A stretch of DNA of 64,000 nt from J054 sp965221985 (lineage in GTDB: Bacteria; Pseudomonadota; Gammaproteobacteria; Steroidobacterales; GCA-2729495): NCBI GenBank assembly GCA_965221985.1, contig OZ244928.1, forward strand, positions 1,364,001-1,428,000, written 5' to 3'. A model generated the notes under the pieces. The model did not search any database, was not told where the DNA came from, and saw nothing but the letters and a program-made list of their open reading frames with translations. Within the stretch, counting starts at the first letter, position 1. Every line of letters begins with the position of its first letter. The translations under genes and the position numbers were made by a program. This document shows positions 18,256-27,586 of this stretch, piece by piece.

Positions 18256-18783
18256 TCAGTCTGCCGGGGGGCGACCCCGCTTGCGCCGCATCTTGAACTC
18301 TTCCGGCGGATTCGCGGCCACCTTCATCATGCGTTCAAGTTCTTTGCCGCCATCGATTTCTTGAGCGTCCGCAGCTTGGGCCTCGTCCCAGGCACGAACC
18401 TCTTGGAGAATTTCCCTCATTTGGGCAATTTGCCAGGCGCGTTCTTTTTGACCCTCTTCGGTGGGTAAAAGCATGCGACGACGCCGGTCCTGTGGATCAA
18501 TGGCTTCGCGGACAATGCCTTGTTGCATCTGCGCGGATATATACCGAGAGATAGAGGACTTGGGCAGACCCGTGGCGGCGCAAAGTTCGCTAACCGTGGG
18601 CGCATGCCCCATTTCATTTAGGATGGTTGCGGTCATGCCGGTGAGGGCTTGGCCCATGGGCGGACTGCCGTATCGCGCCATTAGTAGCTGCAGTATTCGC
18701 CAAAAAATGAGTTGCTGGGCGGCGGGACTCGGTGTCCAACCGGACAGGGCTTCAGTGATTAGATTTGGTGTTGTGGTGCCCAC
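18256..18783 (-). CDS. MarR family transcriptional regulator with basic RGRPP tail
   Basis: A 175-residue winged-helix protein. The DNA-recognition part is TVSELCAATGLPKSSISRYISAQ-like (two halves around residues 62-84), followed by the wing DPQDRRRRMLLPTEEG. MarR proteins usually repress a neighbouring gene and release DNA on ligand binding. The gene is divergent from the ABC exporter, which is the obvious target, with about 230 bases between. The C-terminus ends MRRKRGRPPAD, containing a GRP core like AT-hooks, not usual for the family. The start is a GTG. Confidence 0.87.
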   Translation of the reverse strand: MGTTTPNLITEALSGWTPSPAAQQLIFWRILQLLMARYGSPPMGQALTGMTATILNEMGHAPTVSELCAATGLPKSSISRYISAQMQQGIVREAIDPQDRRRRMLLPTEEGQKERAWQIAQMREILQEVRAWDEAQAADAQEIDGGKELERMMKVAANPPEEFKMRRKRGRPPAD

Positions 18784-19015
18784 GGGTCAAATGCGCATTC
18801 TTGAGGGTCGGTAAGCCTAGCAAATTTGTTCCGCAACCGTGGTCATTCCCTAAAACCCTAATGCAATCAGCCCTGATTTTGAGCTTGATGGCTATAAAGA
18901 TCAGTTACTTATGCTGTTGGCGTAAATTTTTCGGCCAGGGATCTAGACACCGCAGGGCAACAACACGCGCTTTTTTGCGCCGCGCGAAGCTCCGAATGTG
19001 GGATCATTCTTAGAA

Positions 19016-20827
19016 ATGCCCCCGCACAACTCTCAAGTCGACCGTCCCAAGGGCCGCTCTTTGCGGCCTTTGCGCTCCCTGTGGCCCTTCATTTGGCCCT
19101 ATCGGGGCACCTTGTTGCTGGCCATGATCGCGCTATTGGCCGCGTCCGGGGCATTTCTGGCGTTGCCCATTGCCGTGCGCTATGTAATCGATTTTGGCTT
19201 TACCGCCGAAAATGCCGCCTTGGTGGATCGATACTTCGGCATTTTATTGGCTGTGGCATTGCTATTCGGCCTCTTCGCCGCGGCGCGGGCCTATTTTGTC
19301 AATTGGCTGGGAGAACGAGTCGTTGCTGATCTAAGAGACCAGTTATACGCTCATTTGATTCGCATGGATCCGGCCTTCTACGAAACCACCAAGACCGGAG
19401 AGGTTCTTTCTCGTTTGACGGCCGACACTACCTTGATTCAATCGATCTCGGGTGTGGGCCTGTCCATCATTCTTAGGTCGTCGATTCAGTTTGTCGGTGC
19501 GTTGATCTTATTGGCCTTCACCAATTTGCGCCTCATGGGTCTGATTGTCGTCTTGTTGCCCGCGGTATTGGTGCCCATCATTCTGATCGGCCGCTGGGTT
19601 CGTCGCTTGTCCCGCGATTCTCAGGATCGAATTGCTGACGCGAGTGGCATCGCGGGCGAAACTTTGAATGCTGTGTCGACGGTCCAGGCGTTTACGGCAG
19701 AGGCGCTTGAAAGCACCCGCTTTAGCGCCATGGTGAAAGAAAGCTTCGATACGGCCATTCGCCGAATTCGCGCGCGGGCACTATTTTCAACCACGGCAAC
19801 GACTTTCTTGTTCGGTGCTCTAATCGTTGTGCTCTGGGTGGGTGCGCGATCAGTCTTGGAAGGCGAAATGACGGGTGGGGTATTGGGGCAATTCGTTTTG
19901 TACGCCATGTTTGTAGCTATGTCGGCTGCCTCTTTGAGTGAAGTCTGGGGCGAGCTGCAACGCGCGGCGGGCGCCATGGAGCGCTTGTTAGAATTATTGG
20001 ATACAGAGTCGGCCATTCAAGCACCCGCCAACCCGCTTCCGCTACCGGAAAGCCGGGAGGGCCGGGTTCAGTTTGAGTCGGTAAGTTTTAGCTATCCGTC
20101 CCGGCCACGCATCAAGGCCTTGGATCAACTGAGTTTCAGTATTGAGCCCGGCGAGAAAGTAGCTATCGTCGGTCCATCCGGCGCTGGCAAGAGCACGACC
20201 TTCCAAATTCTTCTGCGCTTTTATGATCCTCAAGCGGGTCGTGTCTTGGTTGATGGTGTTGACATTGCCCGTGCCGATCCTCAGGCGGTTAGAGAGCGAA
20301 TCGGCATTGTTCCTCAGGAAACGGTAATTTTCGGTGCGACGGCGCGTGAGAATATTCGCTTCGGTCGTCCCAAGGCCACGGACGACGAGATTGAAGTAGC
20401 GGCTAAAGCAGCGGCAGCTGATGAGTTTATTCGAGCATTGCCCGATGGCTATGACACTTTCTTGGGCGAGCGGGGGACGCGGCTGTCGGGCGGACAAAAA
20501 CAGCGCATTGCTATCGCGCGGGCCATCTTGAAGGACCCGCCGATCTTGCTGCTCGATGAAGCTACCAGTTCATTGGATGCGGAAAGCGAGCGTCTGGTGC
20601 AAGACGCCTTAGAGTTTCTTGAGAAAGATCGAACGACCCTGGTTATTGCCCACCGCTTGGCCACCGTGCTAAAAGCAGATCGAATCGTGGTGATGGATGA
20701 AGGCCGTATTGTCGATGTCGGCCGTCACGCCGAATTGGTCGCGCGTGATCCGCTCTATGCACGCTTAGCGGAATTGCAGTTTGGAGTTTCGTCGAGTCCA
20801 CCGGCAGCCCGGCTCGCCGAGGCCTAG
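19016..20827 (+). CDS. ABC transporter, fused membrane and ATPase domains (MsbA-like)
   Basis: A 603-residue half-transporter expected to work as a homodimer exporter. Six helices occupy residues about 25-310. The ATPase domain has Walker A GPSGAGKST, Q-loop VPQE, signature LSGGQKQRIAIARA, Walker B ILLLDEATSSLD and switch His in VIAHRLAT. It resembles MsbA/LmrA exporters of lipids or drugs. I use the ATG at 19016; a GTG at 18998 is also in frame. The divergent MarR gene probably controls it. A decayed cytochrome c gene begins 4 bases after the stop. Confidence 0.92.
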   Translation: MPPHNSQVDRPKGRSLRPLRSLWPFIWPYRGTLLLAMIALLAASGAFLALPIAVRYVIDFGFTAENAALVDRYFGILLAVALLFGLFAAARAYFVNWLGERVVADLRDQLYAHLIRMDPAFYETTKTGEVLSRLTADTTLIQSISGVGLSIILRSSIQFVGALILLAFTNLRLMGLIVVLLPAVLVPIILIGRWVRRLSRDSQDRIADASGIAGETLNAVSTVQAFTAEALESTRFSAMVKESFDTAIRRIRARALFSTTATTFLFGALIVVLWVGARSVLEGEMTGGVLGQFVLYAMFVAMSAASLSEVWGELQRAAGAMERLLELLDTESAIQAPANPLPLPESREGRVQFESVSFSYPSRPRIKALDQLSFSIEPGEKVAIVGPSGAGKSTTFQILLRFYDPQAGRVLVDGVDIARADPQAVRERIGIVPQETVIFGATARENIRFGRPKATDDEIEVAAKAAAADEFIRALPDGYDTFLGERGTRLSGGQKQRIAIARAILKDPPILLLDEATSSLDAESERLVQDALEFLEKDRTTLVIAHRLATVLKADRIVVMDEGRIVDVGRHAELVARDPLYARLAELQFGVSSSPPAARLAEA

Positions 20828-20831
20828 TCTA

Positions 20832-21107
20832 ATGCGGCGCGGCTGGATCGGACTGCTGTTGCTTGTCCTGCTCGGTATCTTTGCAGTGGTACTTGCGTAT
20901 ACGCAACTTCCATGTTCTGCTGTGCAACGATTGTCATTCCGAACGTGATTGGACGTTATACGGAGGCTGGCCAAAACCACCCTTGGGCGCGGGCCGCGAG
21001 TGCATGGACCGCAGTACAAAGACCATTGAACTTGCTCATTCGAAGATTTATCGGCCATTTACGCTTTTTTGCGCACATTACCGCCGGTGGCGAGTGACTT
21101 GCACTAA
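20832..21107 (+). pseudogene. Decayed cytochrome c gene
   Basis: Three pieces of a c-type cytochrome lie in two frames. Frame A from ATG 20832 gives an N-terminal membrane anchor (MRRGWIGLLLLVLLGIFAVV) and then hits TGA at 20946. Frame B from about 20914 gives a heme site CNDCHSERDW followed by TLYGGWPKPP and GRECMDRSTKTI. Frame A resumes near 21042 with EDLSAIYAFLRTLPPVASDLH and a TAA at 21105, the usual C-terminal helix of this family. Total length is about 92 codons, shorter than a working gene, so an internal deletion is likely besides two frame changes. I infer a pseudogene. Confidence 0.75.
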
Positions 21108-21114
21108 GCGATCG

Positions 21115-21393
21115 CTACATCAGCAATGGGTTGTTTTTTCCGGCGGACTCGCCGCCGGAGCCGCTTTCCGAATCCATGGCAAGTGCTTGCATGCTGTCCA
21201 CGGCATTGCGGAGCTTCGGTACAGCTTCGGCGATGACCGGCTCTAGATCACTGGCTGGAACAATACCGCCGCCGCCTAATTCAGCGCACAGCAAATCCAA
21301 CAAACCATGCACTTCGGTTAAGTCTCCGGCCAGACTGCGTAGCTGCTCGGTTCGGGTCGCTGGGGCATTAGATGCATTCTTATTGTTATTCAT
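21115..21393 (-). CDS. Small hypothetical helical protein, 92 residues
   Basis: Not recognised. A polar Asn-rich N-terminus is followed by helices (LRSLAGDLTEVHGLLDLLCAE, PVIAEAVPKLRNAVDSMQAL parts) and a Gly/Ser-rich tail. No signal or membrane segment. The ATG at 21393 follows GGAGG with 8-base spacing, which favours a real gene and decides the start over upstream in-frame codons. It is divergent from the DUF2189 gene. Confidence 0.55.
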   Translation of the reverse strand: MNNNKNASNAPATRTEQLRSLAGDLTEVHGLLDLLCAELGGGGIVPASDLEPVIAEAVPKLRNAVDSMQALAMDSESGSGGESAGKNNPLLM

Positions 21394-21544
21394 TTGCGAA
21401 TCCTCCATCCCCAAACTTACTCTGAGCAAGCTGTCGCCGGTGGCCTAGGGGACATAATTGCCGGGCCTAGGTCACACAATGGCGCAGTGGAGGTCGCGTA
21501 ATGCCTGAAGAGCCGTTTAGGGCTATCATGGGCAGGCATCGGCA

Positions 21545-22390
21545 ATGGCGGATTTGCCCATGGTGGAATTAGAGACTGACATTCCCGAAACCGAGCCGCT
21601 ACCCATGCTGGCTCCCTGCAGAAGCCTGGCACCAATGGCCGCGTTTGGCTGGTTGCGAAAAGGTTGGGACGACCTATGCGCGGCACCCCTACTGAGTTTG
21701 TCCTACGGGCTTTTCGCCGTGGCTGTGAGCATGCTGATGAGCCTCGTCGCCTTTCGCTTTGGCAGCTATTGGTTATTGTTTGCGGCTTTGTCGGGCTTTG
21801 TGTTCATCGGTCCGGTTATGTGCCTGGGTCTTTATGCCATCTCAGCCCAGCTAGAACGTGGTGAAACGCCAACCCATCGTCGTAGCTTTCGGGAAGCGGG
21901 AGTACGGCGAATCGGCACGGAAATGATATTTGCCTTGATGTTGCTGGTGGTTTTCCTCGTCTGGGCGAGAGCGGGTTCCATGGTCCATGTGTTTTTTCCC
22001 ATGGAGTCAGATCCCGAAATTGGCGATCTCTTGGCTTACCTGGGTATCGGTAGCGCAGTGGGTTCGATTTTCGCCGCCATTACTTTTACGGCCAGTGCCT
22101 TTTCCTTGCCCATGATCATGCATCGGGACGTCGATGCCGTAACCGCCGTGGTTACCAGTATCAACGCCTGCTTACGCAATAAGTTAGCGATGCTCGTTTG
22201 GATCACGGTCATTGTATTGTTGCTAGCCATTGGTTTTGGGACCGCATTATTGGGCCTGCTGCTGGTAGTTCCACTATTGGGGCATGCAACTTGGCACGGC
22301 TATTTGGAAACCATAGATGTCAGCGCCTTCCCGCGGCATGCACAAGGTGTGGCGTCACGCCCCAGGACAGGATCAACAACTAGTAGCTGA
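21545..22390 (+). CDS. DUF2189 family integral membrane protein
   Basis: A 281-residue protein with six predicted helices. The N-terminus after about 40 polar residues has GWLRKGWDDLCAAPLLSLSYG, the family opening, and FVFIGPVMCLGLYAIS, a conserved helix, follows. DUF2189 proteins are inner-membrane proteins of unknown function, sometimes near cytochrome oxidase genes. The last 18 bases overlap the convergent RND permease gene. Start may be 21545 or the ATG at 21560. Confidence 0.87.
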   Translation: MADLPMVELETDIPETEPLPMLAPCRSLAPMAAFGWLRKGWDDLCAAPLLSLSYGLFAVAVSMLMSLVAFRFGSYWLLFAALSGFVFIGPVMCLGLYAISAQLERGETPTHRRSFREAGVRRIGTEMIFALMLLVVFLVWARAGSMVHVFFPMESDPEIGDLLAYLGIGSAVGSIFAAITFTASAFSLPMIMHRDVDAVTAVVTSINACLRNKLAMLVWITVIVLLLAIGFGTALLGLLLVVPLLGHATWHGYLETIDVSAFPRHAQGVASRPRTGSTTSS

Positions 22391-25300
22391 CTCCGCGGTT
22401 GCTGATATTGTTTCCCGGCGGTCGCGGGCCAATAGCAAGTACATGGCCGGAACCACGAAAATCGTGAACAAGGTGCCCAATGACATGCCGCTTGCGATGA
22501 CCAGGCCGATGTCAAAGCGCGAAGCAGCACCGGCACCGCTGGCCAGCAGTAGCGGTATAACGCCTAGAACCATGGCGCCGGTTGTCATCAGAATAGGACG
22601 TAAACGGATTACCGCGGCTTTTTCAATGGCGGCTCGTTTGTCCAGATTTTCTTGCGTTTGTAGCTGGTTCGCAAACTGAACAATCAATATGCCGTGTTTG
22701 CTAATCAGGCCGATTAGCGTAATCAAGCCCACCTGGGTGTAAATATTTACCGTTGCAAAACCCAAGGTCAAAAAGATCAAAGCGCCGGCGATGGACATCG
22801 GGACACTGACCAGCATGATGAGAGGGTCGCGAAACGATTCGAATTGTGCGGCTAGGACCAGGTAAATGACGAGTAGCGCGAAAAAGAAGGTGGTGATCAA
22901 AGTGCCACGTTCCTGCATGTATTGTCGTGATGCACCCGCATAGTCCAGGGTATAGCCGCGTGGGAGGATTTCCTGGGCTTGCTCTTCTAAATACTCAAGC
23001 GCCTGGCCCAAGGTAACGCCAGGCAGCGGCACGGCGGATAAGGTGGCGGCGTTGCGCTGCTGAAAGCGTTGCAGGCGCTGCGGTTTTACCGAAGTATCCA
23101 CCGACACTATGGAGCCGAGGGACACTAGCTGTCCGTCACGGTTCTTTACGCGAAAAGACCGCAGTTGCTCGGGGTTTAGGCGATACTGTCGTTCAACTTG
23201 CGGAATGACCTTGTAACTTCGGCCTTGTAGATTAAACCGATTCACAAAGTTGCCGCCCAACATGGTGCCGATGTCTACGCCAAGTTGCTCCATGTCAATG
23301 CCCAATGCGGCGGCCTTGTTGCGGTCTATATGAATTTCGCCCTGTGCCCGGTCGAATTTCATGTCGATATCGGCGAATACAAACAGCCCGCTTTGCCAAG
23401 CACGGGCGAGCAATGATTGTGCTACTTGATAAACCGCCTCCGATGAGTCCGCCGAACCCACCACGAGCTGCACGGGCAACCCACCACCGGCACCGGGCAG
23501 AGTCGGGAGAGAAAAGGCGGCTGACTGAAGTCCCGCGATGCCATCTGCACGGGCTTGTACTTCCGGAACCAGGTCTTGCGCTAGCCGGTCCCGTTCGCTC
23601 CACGGTTTTAGTACGAGGCCGGCCAAGGCAAGATTGTTGGCGGCTGGTCCGCGTCCCGGACTGCCGTTGAACAAAAAGGTCGCATCCACTTCATTGAGGT
23701 CTGCGAGGTTTTTCGCCAATGCAGTCGTGTACCGTGAGAGTTGATCTGATGACGTATTCGCCGAGCCCGTGGCCGAAATTAGGACGATACCTTGATCTTC
23801 TTCGGGCGCCAGCTCCTGTGGTGCCGTGGTAAACATGAAATAGATGCTGACCAATAAGCTGACTGAAAATAAAGCAGTGACCGGCACGTAGTTCAAACTG
23901 TTTTTCAAGTGGCGTGCATAGACTTCGCGCAGTTTTCCGAACACGCGGTCGAGAAATCTTTCCAGTCCGCTGTGGCCCATGTCCGCGCGTAGCAGACGTG
24001 CTGACATGGTCGGAGACAAGGTGAGCGCAACAACACCTGAAACCAAAACGGCACCGGCCAGAGTGAATGCAAATTCACCAAATAAACTGCCCGTTAGGCC
24101 GCCGGAAAATCCAATGGGCGCGTAAACCGCTACCAAGGTTATGGTCATGGCAATGATGGGCGTGAATAATTCACGGGCTCCCAGCAAAGCCGCGGCCTGG
24201 GCTTGCATGCCGTCTTCTATGTGTCGCTGTATGTTTTCCACGACGATGATGGCGTCATCCACCACCAGGCCAATTGCAATCACCAAGGCGAGCAAGGTGA
24301 GCAAATTGATGGAATAACCGAGCAACAACATGAGGACGCCAACGCCCACCAGTGACACGGGAATCGCGATAATCGGGATAGCGACGGAACGAATATTGCC
24401 TAAGAATAGGAAGATGACCACTGCAACAATTGCGGCCGCTTCTAAGAGCGTCTTGATGACTTCGCTGATCGCGTCCTCAATATACCGTGTGCGGTCATAG
24501 GGTATGCGGCCTTCTACCCCAGGCGGCAGATCCGCCACAATATCCGGGAAAATTTCCCGAATATTGCGAATTACGCTGAGGGCGTTGGCGTCAGGCAGCG
24601 TATAAATGCCCATGGAGACGGCGACGTCGCCGTTGTAAGCAAAGGACACATCGTAGTCCTCGGCACCCAACACCACTTCGGCGACGTTTCTAAGTCGAAC
24701 AATGGCGCCGGCCTCCTCGCGTACTACCAGCTTGCGAAAAGCATCAACATCTTCCAGATCTGTTTCCGCTTTTAGGTTTACCGAGATTGCATCACCTTTT
24801 GTGCGGCCGACGGCTGCTTGATAATTATTTCTAGCTAGAGCGGCGCGCACATCAGATGGTGTTACTCCTAGCGCCGTCATGCGCACCGGATCCAGCCAAA
24901 TACGCATGGCGAAAAACCTACCACCGATTATTTCCGCTTCCTGCACGCCTTCGACGGCTTCCACGCGTGGCTGCACTACTCTTACTAAGTAGTCCGTAAT
25001 TTGGTTCTGGGGCAGAGTCTTGCTATCAAAGCTTAGATACATGTCCGCGGTGGTTTCGCCCACCGCCACGCTAATGCTTGGGGCTTCACTGCCTTGAGGT
25101 AGGTCACTGCGTATGCGGTTAACTTTCGAGGTGATTTGCGTCAGAGCATCCCATGGGTCGTAGTCCAAATCCAGAAAGGCAGATATGACGCTGGTGCCCT
25201 GTAGGCTACTGGATTCCAGGTAGTCAATCCCATCGGCCGATGCGATCTCACGCTCCAAGGGTGTTGTAATGAATCCTTGAACGAGTTGCGCATCAGCGCC

Positions 25301-25456
25301 TGCATAGACGGTCGATACGGTGACGACCACACTCTTGCTTTCGGGATACTGTCTCACCGTGAGCACTTGAAAAGAACGCAGTCCCGCGAGCAAGATTAGT
25401 AAGCTGACCACTGTAGCTAACACCGGCCGCTCGATGAAAATATCAGTGAAGTTCAT
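22373..25456 (-). CDS. RND multidrug efflux pump, inner-membrane permease
   Basis: A 1027-residue HAE1-type proton/drug antiporter of the AcrB/MexB family. It shows IERPVLATVVSLLILLAG at helix 1, duplicated porter and docking domains, and the proton-relay pair of Asp residues in helix 4 (IAIGLVVDDAIIVVENIQRH, residues about 400). It would form a trimer and work with the adaptor encoded 6 bases upstream. No outer-membrane TolC-like gene is in the window, so the pump probably uses a shared channel. Substrate range is unknown. Confidence 0.95.
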   Translation of the reverse strand: MNFTDIFIERPVLATVVSLLILLAGLRSFQVLTVRQYPESKSVVVTVSTVYAGADAQLVQGFITTPLEREIASADGIDYLESSSLQGTSVISAFLDLDYDPWDALTQITSKVNRIRSDLPQGSEAPSISVAVGETTADMYLSFDSKTLPQNQITDYLVRVVQPRVEAVEGVQEAEIIGGRFFAMRIWLDPVRMTALGVTPSDVRAALARNNYQAAVGRTKGDAISVNLKAETDLEDVDAFRKLVVREEAGAIVRLRNVAEVVLGAEDYDVSFAYNGDVAVSMGIYTLPDANALSVIRNIREIFPDIVADLPPGVEGRIPYDRTRYIEDAISEVIKTLLEAAAIVAVVIFLFLGNIRSVAIPIIAIPVSLVGVGVLMLLLGYSINLLTLLALVIAIGLVVDDAIIVVENIQRHIEDGMQAQAAALLGARELFTPIIAMTITLVAVYAPIGFSGGLTGSLFGEFAFTLAGAVLVSGVVALTLSPTMSARLLRADMGHSGLERFLDRVFGKLREVYARHLKNSLNYVPVTALFSVSLLVSIYFMFTTAPQELAPEEDQGIVLISATGSANTSSDQLSRYTTALAKNLADLNEVDATFLFNGSPGRGPAANNLALAGLVLKPWSERDRLAQDLVPEVQARADGIAGLQSAAFSLPTLPGAGGGLPVQLVVGSADSSEAVYQVAQSLLARAWQSGLFVFADIDMKFDRAQGEIHIDRNKAAALGIDMEQLGVDIGTMLGGNFVNRFNLQGRSYKVIPQVERQYRLNPEQLRSFRVKNRDGQLVSLGSIVSVDTSVKPQRLQRFQQRNAATLSAVPLPGVTLGQALEYLEEQAQEILPRGYTLDYAGASRQYMQERGTLITTFFFALLVIYLVLAAQFESFRDPLIMLVSVPMSIAGALIFLTLGFATVNIYTQVGLITLIGLISKHGILIVQFANQLQTQENLDKRAAIEKAAVIRLRPILMTTGAMVLGVIPLLLASGAGAASRFDIGLVIASGMSLGTLFTIFVVPAMYLLLARDRRETISATAESATSC

Positions 25457-25462
25457 GCCAGC

Positions 25463-26575
25463 TTAGGAATTCTCCGGATCTGGCGCCGCACTATTGCTGA
25501 CCGGAATGCTGTTATCGATTTTTACTGGCGCGCCGTCGCGGAGTTTATGCTGACCTGAAACTACGACTTCCTGTCCTTCCTTCAGTCCTCTGAGCACAGC
25601 CACTAAGTCACCGCGAGTTTCACCGATATCAATATAGACGTTGCGCACAAAAGAGCCCTCGTCGTTTGAATCCACCACGAAGACCGAATTCCCGAAGGGA
25701 CTAAAGCTGATGGCGGACTGGGGCAAGAGCAACACATCTTGCTTAACGGGCAAGGCGACACGAATCTCGCCAAACATTCCGGGGCGCAGCTCGCTATCTG
25801 TGGAATCAACGGTCGCCCGGAGCGAGATATTTCTCGTTCCAGTGTCAATAGCAGGTTCAATGGCGGCAATGGTGCCCGCAAAAGTTTTCTCGGGCCATGC
25901 GTCAACATTGATGGAGACGTCTTGGCCCACCTGCACTTGTGGTAGAGATTGCTGTGGCAACTTGAAGTCCGCGTACAGCTCTTTGAAGGATTCAAGGCTA
26001 GCGATACTATCGCCGGGTTCGAGATATTGACCTAAATTGACTTGGCGAATACCTAGACGGCCGCTAAACGGTGCGCGAATGGATTTCTTCGCAATGGCGA
26101 CTTGCACATTTTCCACCTCAGCTCTGACCCGGTCCAATTTGCTGACTGCCGCGTCGAGTTCACGTTTTGGCACCAGTTTGTCTTGCACCAGTTTTTCAAT
26201 GCGCTGCACTTCGATTTCGGCTAAACGCAGGTCAGCCTGTAATGCCTTTAGTTCGGTTCGATCATCTGCGACGAACTGTTCGGCCAGCAAGTCGTCCTGA
26301 GACACTTCGTCACCGCTATCGAAGTGCAGGCCGGTAATTTGTCCGGCGACCTGTGCGCTGACATCCACCGATTGTGCCGAGCGCAGCGTCGTCACCGTGG
26401 TCAACGCGGGGACCCAGGCATCTGTAGAAGCGGTGGCGGTAGAAACCGTGGCCACCGGCGGACCACTGGCCGCAATGGCTAAACGAATCTGCTGGCCGAC
26501 AAACGCTTTCCAGCCAAATAGCGCGCCGAAGGCCAGGACCAGAGCCAGGGCCATCAAAACCATGCGTTTCGCCAA
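25463..26575 (-). CDS. RND efflux periplasmic adaptor (membrane fusion protein)
   Basis: A 370-residue HlyD/AcrA-type adaptor. An N-terminal membrane anchor is followed by a lipoyl half-motif (VDVSAQVAGQITGLHFDSGDEV), a coiled-coil hairpin (about 100-165), the second lipoyl half (IRAPFSGRLGIRQVNLGQYL) and a beta-barrel. The short hairpin is typical of MexH/TriC-like adaptors. The probable start is TTG at 26575, supported by GGAG 8 bases upstream; ATG 26563 is the alternative. It forms an operon with the permease. Confidence 0.93.
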   Translation of the reverse strand: MAKRMVLMALALVLAFGALFGWKAFVGQQIRLAIAASGPPVATVSTATASTDAWVPALTTVTTLRSAQSVDVSAQVAGQITGLHFDSGDEVSQDDLLAEQFVADDRTELKALQADLRLAEIEVQRIEKLVQDKLVPKRELDAAVSKLDRVRAEVENVQVAIAKKSIRAPFSGRLGIRQVNLGQYLEPGDSIASLESFKELYADFKLPQQSLPQVQVGQDVSINVDAWPEKTFAGTIAAIEPAIDTGTRNISLRATVDSTDSELRPGMFGEIRVALPVKQDVLLLPQSAISFSPFGNSVFVVDSNDEGSFVRNVYIDIGETRGDLVAVLRGLKEGQEVVVSGQHKLRDGAPVKIDNSIPVSNSAAPDPENS

Positions 26576-26719
26576 GCCTATCGCTCCGTGTAAGGGTTAA
26601 TGGGAACCGGCGTGGGGTTTTTTCCTCTTCGGGCCGGTAGTTGCGTCAGTTTAATCCTGGGCAAAAGCCATGGCCAGAGTTTGACGGAAGATGCGCCGCT
26701 TGCTGGAGCTGGCTGTTAT

Positions 26720-27586
26720 CTAGTCGAAAAATGGTCTTATTTCCCGATTTGACTCTCGATAGCAATTTACCAGCAGCCATCTTAGATTGAGGCCAATCCG
26801 TTCTGCCCGCGGTTCGGTCCATCCATAAGTCAATTCTTTTACGCCCGTGCTGGTGCGCTCGCTCACATAGAGAACAAGAGAATTGCGCGTAAATGCCGCC
26901 TGTTCATTGTTCATCGGCCAGCGCACGTTACGCAGAGTGACGCCGATTTCGCGGCCGCCTTTTTCGCGAACCCATGCGTGGCCGCCTTGGTCATGAATGT
27001 TTGTTATCGAGTAGCGTTCAAAGGCTTCGTCTCGCCCGCCGGATACGCCCGGAATATCGATGTAACAGCCGAATTGACGGGCGCGACTGAGTTCGTAGGC
27101 GGGTTTATCAGCGTCCCAAGCAAACCAGATAGCATCGGGGGTCAACTGCATGCGGAGCCCACAGTTGGCCTCACCGGTGAACTGACCCGCGTCACGTCGC
27201 CAGCGCAGAATGCAGTTTTTTAGGCGCTTGTCGTCGCCGGTGACCTTCATACTGACCAGGCGCGGATCTTCATCCTCCTCTAGAGTAAGCCTGCCCTCGC
27301 TTGTTTCCTGGTTTTCTGTGTTTTTGAGGGAAAATCTAAAGACCGGATTGCCGGGCCCGGCTTCATCGGTTCTTGCAATCACTAGATGCAGGCGCTCATG
27401 GCGCAGATGTTCAGCCAATCCAAGACGACCGTCAAAGTAATGCTGATTGGCATTGTCGTAGGTTCCAACTAGCAACTCATTCATTACCTGCAAGTTGCGC
27501 TGGCCTGGTGTGCCGTCTTGTCCCTGAGCAAATGCGCCGCCGCAAAATCCAATCAACAGGGCGGCGAATGCGAATCGTCTATTCAT
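26720..27586 (-). CDS. Exported CpeT/CpcT-like protein
   Basis: A 288-residue protein with a Sec signal ending GGAFAQ. The body resembles the CpeT family: LVGTYDNANQHYFDG near the start, a central Cys followed by LRWRRDAGQFTGEANC, and further Cys residues. In cyanobacteria CpeT proteins attach bilins to phycobiliproteins; non-photosynthetic relatives have no known role, and the match here is from pattern only. It overlaps the upstream DUF1838 gene by 8 bases, so the two exported proteins are made together. Confidence 0.6.
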   Translation of the reverse strand: MNRRFAFAALLIGFCGGAFAQGQDGTPGQRNLQVMNELLVGTYDNANQHYFDGRLGLAEHLRHERLHLVIARTDEAGPGNPVFRFSLKNTENQETSEGRLTLEEDEDPRLVSMKVTGDDKRLKNCILRWRRDAGQFTGEANCGLRMQLTPDAIWFAWDADKPAYELSRARQFGCYIDIPGVSGGRDEAFERYSITNIHDQGGHAWVREKGGREIGVTLRNVRWPMNNEQAAFTRNSLVLYVSERTSTGVKELTYGWTEPRAERIGLNLRWLLVNCYRESNREIRPFFD

